This document shows positions 56,126 through 64,000 of a DNA stretch of 64,000 nt, one piece after another. The notes under the pieces were generated by a model. It was not told the origin of the DNA, did no database searches, and worked only from the letters and a program-made list of their open reading frames with translations. A program made the position numbers and the translations under genes. Where the stretch lies: NCBI RefSeq assembly GCF_049331405.1, contig NZ_CP186274.1:3162001-3226000 (forward strand), read 5' to 3'. The stretch is from PoT sp049331405. Lineage in GTDB: Bacteria > Planctomycetota > Planctomycetia > Isosphaerales > Isosphaeraceae. Every line of letters begins with the position of its first letter. Position 1 is the stretch's first letter.

Positions 56126-56580
56126 CGGGCCTCCCCCGTCTTGGACTCGGCCGTCTCGATCGTCAGGGCCTTGCTGATTCGCGAACGCTCGTCCTGATCG
56201 CGGGGGTAGTCGGCCTTGACCTCGATCCGTCGCCGCTTCGAATCCCCCTCGGGGGCCTGCACGGCGATGGTGACGAGGCCCGCGTGTTGACCGCCAAGCT
56301 CCTCCGCCTTGACCTCCCAGCTCTCCCCCGCATATTTCGGGTCGGCCGCGAGCTGGGCCCTGGCCCGCTCAAGGCCCGACTCCGCCAGCCATTCCGCCTG
56401 GATCGTGCGCTCCTCGGCCTTGCCCAGCGACCGGCCCGACAGCGACAGCCGGAGGAGCTGTGCGCTGATGGATGCGATGATGACCAGGCAGACGAGCACA
56501 AGCACGGCCATCCCCCCGCGACGCCTCCGGCGCGAGGCCTTGGCCCGAGAGGCATCCTTCGGCCCTTGATTCGACCTCAT
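56122..56580 (-). CDS. Minor pseudopilin, GspK/PilX-like
   Basis: 152 residues. Arg-rich N-terminus (SRRRRRGGMAVLVLVCLVIIASISAQLLRLSL) with one hydrophobic helix, no FTLIE motif, then AEWLAESGLERARAQLAAD, the pattern of GspK or PilX. A short beta-rich end follows (VTIAVQAPEGDSKRRRIEV). Length is well under classical GspK (about 330). Overlaps both neighbours by 4 bp. It should sit at the tip of the pseudopilus with the I- and J-like subunits. Confidence 0.82.
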   Translation of the reverse strand: MRSNQGPKDASRAKASRRRRRGGMAVLVLVCLVIIASISAQLLRLSLSGRSLGKAEERTIQAEWLAESGLERARAQLAADPKYAGESWEVKAEELGGQHAGLVTIAVQAPEGDSKRRRIEVKADYPRDQDERSRISKALTIETAESKTGEAR

Positions 56581-57092
56581 CGAGTCCCCCCCTCAGCATT
56601 CACGAGTCGCATGTCCTTGCCCAGTTGGGCCTCGATCTTGAGGACGGCCGACGTGCCCGGCGACTGCACGGGGATCGTCAGGACGGCGAATTTGATCGGC
56701 TTGTCGTCGAGGATCGCGAAGCCGACGCTCCCCTTGCGTTGCAGCCTGTACGACTCGGATTTCGGGGCGGCGTCCCCCTTGCGCTCGATCCTCGAGAGCT
56801 TGCCGGCCTGGGCCTGATACTGGATGGCCCTGCCGTCGACGGAGTCCAGTTCCAGGCGGTCGAGCCGGGTCTTCTCGTCCTTCGAGGCCTTCCAGGATCT
56901 GGCCGAGCGGGAGTCCTCGCGGAACCGGCGGGCGAGTCGATCCACGGTCATGACTTCGTTGATGTGAGAACGCGCGGCGCGATCGAGCCTCATCGTGGTG
57001 TGGATCAGGCCCACGCAGAGGCCGAAGAGCAGGGCGATGGCGCCGATGATGATGACCATCTCGATCAGGGCGTAGCCTCGTCGGCGTTTCAA
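56577..57092 (-). CDS. Minor pseudopilin, GspJ-like
   Basis: 171 residues from a TTG that overlaps the upstream stop (TTGA) and has GGGAGG six bases before it. The prepilin start is RRRGYALIEMVIIIGAIALLFGLCVGLIHTTM, a divergent form of FTLIE. Then RLARRFREDSRSAR, a pattern common to GspJ, and LDRLELDSVDGRAIQYQ. Upstream frames (to 57533) read as non-protein. Confidence 0.8.
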   Translation of the reverse strand: MKRRRGYALIEMVIIIGAIALLFGLCVGLIHTTMRLDRAARSHINEVMTVDRLARRFREDSRSARSWKASKDEKTRLDRLELDSVDGRAIQYQAQAGKLSRIERKGDAAPKSESYRLQRKGSVGFAILDDKPIKFAVLTIPVQSPGTSAVLKIEAQLGKDMRLVNAEGGTR

Positions 57093-57517
57093 CGGACACC
57101 TCCCAGCGGATAGACCCATGAGGTCAGTCGGACCGGCGAGACCCATCCTCCCTGGCGATTCCGCCATCGGAGCGAGAGGGCGATGCGCCTGCCGGGCGGC
57201 GACGTCGCCGCCTCGACCTTGCTCGAGAACTCGGCCCCGGTCAGGATCTCCTTGCAACGGGGCGAGAGGGGCTCGGGGCTCGCCGCCGCCTTCTCCAACT
57301 CGTCCAAGGGGAGGCCCGCGAGGCGTTCCATCCGGTTGGCGACCTCGAGGGTGGCGTAGCGGCGGCGGTCGAGGTCGCGTCGTTCCGACGCCATGACGGT
57401 CAGGACCTGGACCGTGAGGGCCATCGCGACGGCCACGATGAGGGCCGTCGCCGCGACCTCGATCATGGTGAACCCTCGCCGCGTCTTCGGGCGGGAGGTG
57501 GGTGCTGGGAGAATCAT
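57089..57517 (-). CDS. Minor pseudopilin, GspI-like
   Basis: 142 residues. Prepilin start RRGFTMIEVAATALIVAVAMALTVQVL, then RYATLEVANRMERLAGLPLDEL, as in GspI/PilV proteins. Overlaps the GspF gene upstream and the J-like gene downstream by 4 bp each. Confidence 0.85.
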   Translation of the reverse strand: MILPAPTSRPKTRRGFTMIEVAATALIVAVAMALTVQVLTVMASERRDLDRRRYATLEVANRMERLAGLPLDELEKAAASPEPLSPRCKEILTGAEFSSKVEAATSPPGRRIALSLRWRNRQGGWVSPVRLTSWVYPLGGVR

Positions 57518-58782
57518 CCGGCGAGCCTCGCAATCATGTTCACCAGGGGCAGGAAGTAGGCGACGCAGATCAGGCCGACCAGGGCCCCGACGAAGAGGAC
57601 GACGATGAAATAGACCGTTTGCAGGAATAAGTGGACCCGATACGTGAGTCGGCGTTCGCCCATCGCGGCGATCGTCCTCAAGGCCCAGGGCAAGTTGCCC
57701 ACGCGTTGGGCCGACTCCAGGAGCACGGCGTCGACCGACCGCAAGAGGCCATGGGAGGCTAGGGACGCGATCCAGTCGAGCCCGTGCTTGACATCGAGCT
57801 GGACCCGGCCGAGCCTCTTCCTCACCCAGGCGGTCTGGTACCAGTCATGCAGGGCGCCGAGGCTGGCGGGCAGGGATTGCCCCGAGTCGAACCCGCTGGC
57901 CAGGCCCCTGAGGATGAGCGCGGTGTGCCTCCGGACGAAGAGCCGGTCGATCAGCGGGATCTCCAGCTCATTCGTGCCGAGCGCGATCCCTCGGAGGTAG
58001 AGGAGGAGGAAGGCCTGGCCGATCAGTACGATCACGGCCACGTAAGCATGCGTGACCACGAAATAGCTGCCCCGGATCACCCAGATCGTCACGGGGGGGA
58101 GCGTCAGGCCGAAGTCCATGAAGATGGCTTCGAACTTGGGCATGATGTAGTACATCAGGAAGCACGTGACGAGCTCGGTCGCCATCAGGATGAACGTGAG
58201 GTACTCCATCCTCCCGAGGATCGAAGACCAGATCGGCCTGAAGGCCTGACGCGCCTCGGCCGCCTCGCGGAGCGAGGCGCCGAGCTTGCCCGACCACCAG
58301 CCCATCCTGGCCATCAGCCCGAGTTCGCTGGAGAGGATCTTCGGATACTTGTCGAGGACCCTGGGGATCGGCGTCCCCAGGTCGAGCTCGTCCGCGGCGG
58401 CCAGTAGAGACCGCGCCATGGAGCGGTTCGTGTTGTCGGCGAAGGCGCGGAACGCGGAGGCTATGGACATGTCGCGATCCGCCGCGATCGCCAGCATCTG
58501 GATCAGATAGTCCTGGTATTTCGATCGTCGCTTGGCGATGAAGATCGCCATCCCGACGAGGCCGCCCGACAGCAGTATCAGGATCGCGACGACGACGGGC
58601 GTCGCGACGAGGATCGCCAGCCAGCAGACGATCGCCGAATAGAAGACGAAGTAGACCATGTGGCGCATCTGGAAGCGCCAGGGCGATCGACCAGGCATCG
58701 GCGTCGGCTTGAACGATATCGGGCTCTTCCCCGGGACGTCTCGACTCACTCGGTCCTCCGGCATGGCGTCGGCTGCTCCCAT
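57514..58782 (-). CDS. GspF-like inner-membrane platform protein, third in the operon
   Basis: 422 residues with a different plan from classical GspF: a polar tail of about 40 residues, two adjacent transmembrane helices (HMVYFVFYSAIVCWLAILVATP, VAILILLSGGLVGMAIFI), a first T2SSF-like cytoplasmic region (YLIQMLAIAADRDMSIASAFRAFA), membrane helices near 200-265, a second cytoplasmic region (HTALILRGLASGFDSGQSLPASL) and a final helix. It should form the platform on which pseudopilins assemble. Starts 4 bp after the preceding GspF gene. Confidence 0.85.
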   Translation of the reverse strand: MGAADAMPEDRVSRDVPGKSPISFKPTPMPGRSPWRFQMRHMVYFVFYSAIVCWLAILVATPVVVAILILLSGGLVGMAIFIAKRRSKYQDYLIQMLAIAADRDMSIASAFRAFADNTNRSMARSLLAAADELDLGTPIPRVLDKYPKILSSELGLMARMGWWSGKLGASLREAAEARQAFRPIWSSILGRMEYLTFILMATELVTCFLMYYIMPKFEAIFMDFGLTLPPVTIWVIRGSYFVVTHAYVAVIVLIGQAFLLLYLRGIALGTNELEIPLIDRLFVRRHTALILRGLASGFDSGQSLPASLGALHDWYQTAWVRKRLGRVQLDVKHGLDWIASLASHGLLRSVDAVLLESAQRVGNLPWALRTIAAMGERRLTYRVHLFLQTVYFIVVLFVGALVGLICVAYFLPLVNMIARLAG

Positions 58783-58786
58783 CGAT

Positions 58787-59848
58787 TCAGCCCGAGAGTT
58801 TGGTGATCAGGCTGAACAGCGGCAGCATGAGGCCGATGATCATCGTCGAGACGCCGAGGAGGACCGCCATCATCGCGAGGATGCTGCAGACCGACGCCAG
58901 GAATTCCGACTCGGCGTGGGCCCTGGCGAAGATCATCTCGCCGACCATGTGCAGGGCTTCGGGGAGCCCCTGCCGTTCCTCGGCCCAGCCGAGGATCTTC
59001 TCGAATCCGCTCGGGAAGATCGCGCGGGCCTGGAGGGCCTCCGCCAGCGGCCGACCGGCCGCAACCTCGGCGGCCACCGACCTGCTCGCCGTCGCGATCG
59101 CCCCGTCGTCGATCCCTCCGCCTGCGGTCGTCAGCGCCTTCTCGAGCGGGACTTCCGACTCGAGTAGTAGGGCCAGCAGATGGCAGAACTCGGCGAGGGA
59201 CGTCAGCCGCCAGACTCGCCCGAAGAGAGGGAGGAACGTGATCAGGCCGCCTCGAAACTGCTTCGGCATCACGACGGACAGGACGACGCCGACCACCCCG
59301 AGCCCCAGGAGTCCCTGGAGGACCGGCCACCAGACCCGGTTGATCGTGGTGCCGACGAGGACGATCCCGCGGGTGAGCAGCGGGATCGGGACGCCGAAGT
59401 CCGCGAAGATCCTCGCGAACCCGGTGATCAGGACCACGGAGACGAAGACGAAGATGATGACCGCCAGGACCATCGTGAAGACGGGGTAAATCAGGCGGAT
59501 CATGAGGCTCCGCCGCAGGTCGGAGCCGATGCTCGTGTAGTTCGCGAAGTTCCCCAGGACCTCGCCGAGGTGCCCCGACCTCAAGCCCGAGTCGACGATC
59601 GTGCGGAGGTAGGGGGGGATCCGACCCCCCTCGGCCGCGAGTGCCGCGTCGAGCGGGGTGCCCTGTTCCAGGGACTTCGCCAGGCGACCCAGTGTCGATC
59701 GGAGCCCGCGCGAGGGGACCTCCTCGGAGAGCGCCAGGAGCCCCGAGTGGAGGGGCATCCCGGCGGCCGTCGCATCGGCGAGCTGGGATGCCAGGATCGT
59801 CGCGTCTTGGCCGGAGAGCCCCGGCGTCAGCTTGCCCTTCCCACCCAT
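58787..59848 (-). CDS. GspF-like inner-membrane platform protein, second in the operon
   Basis: 353 residues. T2SSF domain one has DATILASQLADATAAGMPLHSGLLALS and VDSGLRSGHLGEVLGNFA (residues about 15-110); then membrane helices RLIYPVFTMVLAVIIFVFVSVV and LGLGVVGVVLSV; domain two has LTSLAEFCHLLALLLESEVPLEKALTTA; last helix near 325-350. This is the most classical of the three, though shorter than E. coli GspF (about 405). Confidence 0.88.
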   Translation of the reverse strand: MGGKGKLTPGLSGQDATILASQLADATAAGMPLHSGLLALSEEVPSRGLRSTLGRLAKSLEQGTPLDAALAAEGGRIPPYLRTIVDSGLRSGHLGEVLGNFANYTSIGSDLRRSLMIRLIYPVFTMVLAVIIFVFVSVVLITGFARIFADFGVPIPLLTRGIVLVGTTINRVWWPVLQGLLGLGVVGVVLSVVMPKQFRGGLITFLPLFGRVWRLTSLAEFCHLLALLLESEVPLEKALTTAGGGIDDGAIATASRSVAAEVAAGRPLAEALQARAIFPSGFEKILGWAEERQGLPEALHMVGEMIFARAHAESEFLASVCSILAMMAVLLGVSTMIIGLMLPLFSLITKLSG

Positions 59849-59937
59849 GCGTTCAACTCTCCCCGAGGACTGACCCGGGCGTGCGAGGCATCGTCCGAAT
59901 TGTCTGAAGAATTCCGATATGAGATGGTGCTTGGATT

Positions 59938-61017
59938 TTAAGGTCGCGTGAGGCCGCGCAGCAACGAGGCGAGGGGCACGAACAGGACCAGGCCGTAGAG
60001 GAGCGTAGCCGTCATGCCGATCCCGATGAGCGTGACCATCGGGAGCAGGATCCGGAGCTTCTCGGCCTGCTGGGTGGCCCGCTTGCGATAGATGGCGGCG
60101 ATCTGACGGAGGGCGACCGACAGCGAGGCCTGCCCATAGCCGCTCGCCAGGATCCATCGCAGGAGCGGCTGGAGCTTCGACGAGATCGGTTGGCTGCGGA
60201 AATCGACCTGCCCTTGCTCGCTCGCCGAGGCGAGCGACGCCGCGGCCCTGGCCAGCGCGGGGTCCCCCGACGATTGCGCGGCCAGCCGGATCGCCTCGGG
60301 ATAAGGCACGTGATGCTCGACGAGGATCCCCAGCAACTGGGCGAAGTTCGCCGCCTCGAGCTGGGCGAGCAGCGACCGCATCCAGGGGAACCAGCGGACG
60401 GGCGACCCGACACCCCGGACCTGGAAATTCGCGGCCCGGCCGGACAGGGTCCAGGCCACCGCGAACGCGAGCAGCAAGGCGGGCAGGATTGGGCCCCAGT
60501 AGAGGATATGATTCGAGAGCCAGTCGAGGGATCGCAGCGTTGCCGTCCTCGGGATCTCCAGCGAGTCGAAGGTCGAGATGAGCCTTGGGATGACGTTCTC
60601 GAGCACGAGGAGGAAGAGCACGTAGGCGAGGATCAGCACCACCAGCGGATACCAGATGGCCAACCCGATCGACCGGCGCGAGTCCTCATAGCTCCGGATG
60701 AACCCGGCGAGGTTCTCGAGCGCCGCGGGGAGCCGGCCGGCCCGCAACCCGGCCTCGACGACCGCGCAATAGACCGGGGGGAACTGGTCGCTCTCGGCCC
60801 GAAGCGCCTCATCGAGGCTCTGGCCCGACTCCATCCGCTTCGAGAGCCGCCCCATCGCCGCGCCCAGGGTGCCACGGAGGTCCCGGCCCACCGCCCCGAG
60901 CCCCCGTTCCAGCGGCAATCCCGCCCGCGATAGCGAGGTAATCTCGTCGTTCAGGGCTATCAAGTCGCCTATGGAGATCCGCCCCCCACCCGACACCGAC
61001 TCCGAGGCTCCCGACAT
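59938..61017 (-). CDS. GspF-like inner-membrane platform protein, first in the operon
   Basis: 359 residues from ATG 61017, which has GGAAGGGAAG upstream. Domain one: DLIALNDEITSLSRAGLPLERGLGAVG and VVEAGLRAGRLPAALENLA; helices WYPLVVLILAYVLFLLVLE and ILPALLLAFAVAWTL; domain two: EAANFAQLLGILVEHHVPYPEAI; final helix LIGIGMTATLLYGLVLFVPL. It heads the eight-gene operon and is 89 bp before the second GspF. A run of frames up to 61107 adds 30 non-signal residues and is not favoured. Confidence 0.86.
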   Translation of the reverse strand: MSGASESVSGGGRISIGDLIALNDEITSLSRAGLPLERGLGAVGRDLRGTLGAAMGRLSKRMESGQSLDEALRAESDQFPPVYCAVVEAGLRAGRLPAALENLAGFIRSYEDSRRSIGLAIWYPLVVLILAYVLFLLVLENVIPRLISTFDSLEIPRTATLRSLDWLSNHILYWGPILPALLLAFAVAWTLSGRAANFQVRGVGSPVRWFPWMRSLLAQLEAANFAQLLGILVEHHVPYPEAIRLAAQSSGDPALARAAASLASASEQGQVDFRSQPISSKLQPLLRWILASGYGQASLSVALRQIAAIYRKRATQQAEKLRILLPMVTLIGIGMTATLLYGLVLFVPLASLLRGLTRP

Positions 61018-61334
61018 GTGGCGAGCTTCCCTTCCAGACTGCCGTGCCGAATCTACGACATTTGTGAAAGGTATTTCACCACAGTTGTCGGAGGAGTGCA
61101 AGGTCACGCCTTTTTTTTTCTCGCGATGGTCGTTGCGCCCCGCTACACGCTAACTCTCGAAAGATTATTTGCTATAGAATGTTTCGATGAACCCGGGTCG
61201 ATGGGTCACCTCATTCCGAGGTCATAATCCCGGTTCATCGACGCGAGGTTGCGGATCGCCCGGCGCCAGCGGACCTTCGTGGTCCGGTCGCGGGCGTGGG
61301 CAGAAGGCGCGCACACGAGATCGGAGAGACAGCC
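61018..61334. other. Divergent promoter region of the pseudopilus operon and an exported protein gene
   Basis: About 320 bp. It includes a run of nine T near 61111 with no stem before it, and TGCTATAGA at 61170-61178, an extended -10 for the plus-strand gene. No coding frame is credible. Confidence 0.4.
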
Positions 61335-62165
61335 ATGACCAGAACGGGCCTCCGGGTATGCGCTCTCCTCATGATCTTCCCGTGGTGCGGCCCGGCCTGG
61401 ACGGTCGCGGAGGAACCGAAGGCGTCGCAGGCCCCCGCGGACTTCAAGTTGACGATGTCGTTCTTTGGCGCGGGGGGCAAGGCCGTCGCCACCGAGGAGA
61501 TCGTGATCCGCAAGAGGCTCGCGTATCACTTCGTCTCGGGCGAGAGCCTCGAGGTGATCGTGCTCGACCCCGCCCAGGAGCGGCTGGAGATCCTCGACCT
61601 CGACCGAAGGCTGCTGACCCGGATCACGTTCCGCAGGCTCGAGATCTTCCAGCAAGAGTTGCTCAAGACGATCCAGGCCACGAATAGCAGGCGGTTGAAG
61701 CAGGGGGGGCGGAACAATGCCCTGCTCGCGGGGATGAGCCACGACCTGGTCGAGCCGAAATTCGAGACGAGCTACGACGAGGCCACCCATCACCTCCGCC
61801 TGATGAATCCCACCATCGAGGTCGAGGCGCGTGGCGAACCCGAGGCCGATCACGCCCGCAACGTCTACATCGTCAACGCGCTCAGCATCATGGCCAAGCT
61901 CGACTCGTTCCGCGACCCGGCCAGCCTCCCCGCGTCTTCGAAGCTGACGGCGCTCAATGCGATCGCCGACCGCAAGCTCCGACCGACGGAGATGAGCTTC
62001 CTCTATCGGCTCGCCGGTCCCCCCAGGCGGATCCGCTGGACCTACAAGCTCGAGACGCAACTGAGCGAGCGCGAGACCGAGGCCCTGGCCCGGATCGAGG
62101 CGATGAAGCTGAAATTCCGCCCCGTCGCGTTCGAGGAGTTCGAGAAGCACGAGAAGCCGGAGTAA
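61335..62165 (+). CDS. Exported protein of unknown function
   Basis: 276 residues from ATG 61335 with GGAGAG upstream. Signal peptide VCALLMIFPWCGPAWTVAEE. The mature part begins DFKLTMSFFGAGGKAVATEEIVIRKRLAYHF and holds VLDPAQERLEILDLDRRLLTRITF, an outer-membrane-lipoprotein-sorting-like beta pattern, followed by helices. I do not recognise the family. It stands alone between the pseudopilus operon and an ABC exporter, convergent with the latter. Confidence 0.7.
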   Translation: MTRTGLRVCALLMIFPWCGPAWTVAEEPKASQAPADFKLTMSFFGAGGKAVATEEIVIRKRLAYHFVSGESLEVIVLDPAQERLEILDLDRRLLTRITFRRLEIFQQELLKTIQATNSRRLKQGGRNNALLAGMSHDLVEPKFETSYDEATHHLRLMNPTIEVEARGEPEADHARNVYIVNALSIMAKLDSFRDPASLPASSKLTALNAIADRKLRPTEMSFLYRLAGPPRRIRWTYKLETQLSERETEALARIEAMKLKFRPVAFEEFEKHEKPE

Positions 62166-62209
62166 GCGAGCTCCACCGCCGCTCGAGGAGTGTTGGAAAT
62201 CCCTGGCGA

Positions 62210-63028
62210 TCAGCTATTGGTCGGCAGGTCTCGCCGGGAGAACGCGATGAGCGCGACGACCAGCCCGGTCGCGAAGATCCCCAGGAGGACCGCCGCGTTG
62301 TAGGCGAGCGTGTCGGACGTCTGGGAGACGGTGATCGGCGTGTAAGCCCAGAAGATCGAGACGCGCTCGAGCAACTCGCGCTGTTCCTCGAACTGCGGCG
62401 AGATGCAGATCCCGACGATCCCCGCGAACGTGACGGCCGAGGCGATCAGCGAAGGGCGCCAGCGGGCGATGTCGATGGCGGAGAATGGGAGTGTATACGC
62501 ATACGCCGCCATCCCGAAGGTGACGAGCATCAGCGCCGGTCTCAGCAGGATCAGGACGCCCGGGGGGGACTTCACGGTGTAGATCTGGCTCCCCACGAAG
62601 TTCCCCGCGATCAGGGCCGCCGCCATGGCGACCAGTCCGATCACGGTGAAGGTCACGTGCGAGAGCAGGTACAGGCTCCGGCTCACGGGCCTGGAGAGGA
62701 TCAGGTCGAGCGTCCCGCGCTCGATCTCGCCGGCGACGGGCGAGGCTCCCCGGCCGATCGCCCAGCCGAGCACCGTCAGGGTGATCAGCGGGAAGTTCCA
62801 GAAGCAGATCTCGAGCGTGAGGGACGAGAAGTCCTTGGCCCCCAACGCCTGGAAGAGCCTGAGGCGTCGCCCGTTCGGCCCGAAGTCGCCCGACTCCAGC
62901 ACGCGCTCGGCCCTCAGAGTGAGCCAGACCGTCAGGATCGAGAACGCGAAGAACGCCAGCATGGAGAGGGCCAGGCCCCACTTCGCTTCGGAGAAATGCT
63001 TGCGCAAGAGTGCGATCAGAGTTCTCAT
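62210..63028 (-). CDS. ABC-2 type transporter permease
   Basis: 272 residues with about six transmembrane helices. ABC-2 coupling motif in PVAGEIERGTLDLILSRPVSRS. The start overlaps the ATPase stop by 4 bp (ATGA), so the two are co-translated. Substrate unknown. Confidence 0.92.
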   Translation of the reverse strand: MRTLIALLRKHFSEAKWGLALSMLAFFAFSILTVWLTLRAERVLESGDFGPNGRRLRLFQALGAKDFSSLTLEICFWNFPLITLTVLGWAIGRGASPVAGEIERGTLDLILSRPVSRSLYLLSHVTFTVIGLVAMAAALIAGNFVGSQIYTVKSPPGVLILLRPALMLVTFGMAAYAYTLPFSAIDIARWRPSLIASAVTFAGIVGICISPQFEEQRELLERVSIFWAYTPITVSQTSDTLAYNAAVLLGIFATGLVVALIAFSRRDLPTNS

Positions 63029-63927
63029 CCCCGGGGATCCTCATCCTTGGCGTTCGGGCCGTGGAACTGGTCGTAGAGCGTGCGGAGGTCCTCGGTGCCG
63101 ATGGCCACGTCGACGACCCCCATCTCGCCGAGCCAGGAGAGCAGGGGGGCGGCGGGGCCTCGGTGCTCCATCAGCCAGACGTCGCCATTTCGCTCGCGGA
63201 CGGAAAGTTCCAGGGCCGAGGGCAACTCGTCGGGGACGTGCCCGTTGAACCGGGCGAGGACCAGGCGCAGGTTCGTCCGGCGCTGATGCAGGTCTTCGAG
63301 GTGCATCAGCTTGCCGCGCCTCATGATGGCGACTCGGTCCGCCACCTCTTCCACCTCGGAGAGGACGTGTCCCGAGAAGATGATCGTCTGCCCCTGCTGC
63401 TTGCGAGCCTCGCGGACGAGGGCCAGGACCTCCGAGCGTGCGGAGGGGTCGAGCGCGGAGGTCGGCTCGTCGAGGATCAGGATGTCGACCGGGTCGGCGA
63501 ACGCCTGGGCGAGCGCCAGCTTCTGCTTCATCCCCGTCGAGTAGGTCCGGACCTTCTTGCGCAGGTCGAGCTTCATCACCTGATCGGCCAGGGCGACCGC
63601 CCGCTCATAGGCGACGCCCCCGCGGAGGTCGGAGAAGAACCTGAGCATGTCCCGCCCGGTCATCCACCCGAACATCCGCAGCTCGCCCGGCAGGTACGAG
63701 ACGATGTCGCGGACGGCCAGGCTGTCGGACCAGCAATCATGCCCGGCGACCTCGGCGCGTCCCCAGGTCGGTCGGAGCATGCCGAGGAGCAGGCGGATGG
63801 TGGTCGTCTTCCCCGAGCCGTTTGGCCCAAGTAGGCCGAACACTTCCCCCTTGCGGATTTCCAGCGTGAGGTCGCTCAGCGCGGAGAATTCTCCGTAGCG
63901 TTTCGTCAAGCCTTCGGTCACGATCAT
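63025..63927 (-). CDS. ABC transporter ATP-binding protein
   Basis: 300 residues. Walker A GPNGSGKTTT, Q-loop region YLPGELRMFGWMTG, signature YSTGMKQKLALAQAF, Walker B ILILDEPTSALDP and H-loop SGHVLSEVE. The C-terminal quarter is a CcmA-type accessory domain. First gene of a two-gene exporter operon; the region up to the window end (63928-64000) shows no gene. Confidence 0.95.
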   Translation of the reverse strand: MIVTEGLTKRYGEFSALSDLTLEIRKGEVFGLLGPNGSGKTTTIRLLLGMLRPTWGRAEVAGHDCWSDSLAVRDIVSYLPGELRMFGWMTGRDMLRFFSDLRGGVAYERAVALADQVMKLDLRKKVRTYSTGMKQKLALAQAFADPVDILILDEPTSALDPSARSEVLALVREARKQQGQTIIFSGHVLSEVEEVADRVAIMRRGKLMHLEDLHQRRTNLRLVLARFNGHVPDELPSALELSVRERNGDVWLMEHRGPAAPLLSWLGEMGVVDVAIGTEDLRTLYDQFHGPNAKDEDPRG

Positions 63928-64000
63928 CCGGTGCGGGCCTCACGGTCTCGATTTCGTCGTTCCGCCTCGGGTCGCCGGTGGGTCGCGGCGTAATGGTGAG

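Noticed and set aside
61108..61125. Run of nine T as a possible terminator
   Set aside because: No GC-rich stem precedes it on either strand.

Overview
The window looks like chromosomal DNA of a planctomycete, most likely of the Isosphaeraceae type (inference). The evidence is very high GC coding sequence, two prepilin-like DUF1559 proteins with H-X9-DG tails, a planctomycete-type cytochrome (DUF1587/1592/1588/1585) next to a DUF1552 protein, an exported protein with the YHPTCWRPFP motif, and a small exported protein with NPY repeats. No rRNA, tRNA or CRISPR array was seen, and there is no sign of a phage.

Layout. 1-5140: an RND multidrug efflux operon (permease cut by the window start, plus adaptor lipoprotein) with a strong sigma70-type promoter, a likely TetR operator at its start point, and a divergent TetR gene. 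5161-6120: an exported LTxxQ (Spy/CpxP-like) protein. 6245-14417: an alpha-glucan/trehalose operon, treY, a treS-maltokinase fusion and glgE. 15229-17289: a Prc-type tail-specific protease. 17324-18716: an IS701-like insertion sequence with exact ends, CTAG target duplication and a doubly frameshifted transposase; it sits between the protease gene and what was probably its terminator. 18971-23408: a GntR (YtrA-type) regulator, ABC ATPase and a very long permease fused to a soluble domain. 23621-28307: an uncharacterised redox operon of DUF6599, Tat-exported DUF362 and a NapH-NapG fused polyferredoxin. 28522-36193: a LIC_10091-like protein, a double ABC-2 permease, a nucleotide-sugar epimerase-like SDR, a GT4 glycosyltransferase and a TlpA-like thioredoxin. 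36252-41136: a four-gene operon of two different DUF697 GTPases, an amidase and a small membrane-anchored protein. 41381-44334: exported proteins and a Wza-like polysaccharide export lipoprotein. 44582-48359: the DUF1592/DUF1552 pair. 48408-52439: a second double ABC-2 permease, adenylate kinase and a short GspE-type ATPase. 52613-54190: a ThDP-dependent enzyme. 54252-61017: an eight-gene pseudopilus operon with three GspF-like membrane proteins, three minor pseudopilins and two DUF1559 proteins. 61335-63927: an exported unknown and an ABC exporter.

How they work together. The treY/treS-mak/glgE genes can interconvert trehalose, maltose 1-phosphate and alpha-glucan. The GspE ATPase and the pseudopilus operon together look like a stripped-down type II secretion or pilus-like machine with no secretin in view. 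The redox operon and the GTPase/amidase operon are the two best candidates for undescribed systems. Several convergent gene pairs share hairpin terminators, two of which overlap the last codons of a coding sequence.
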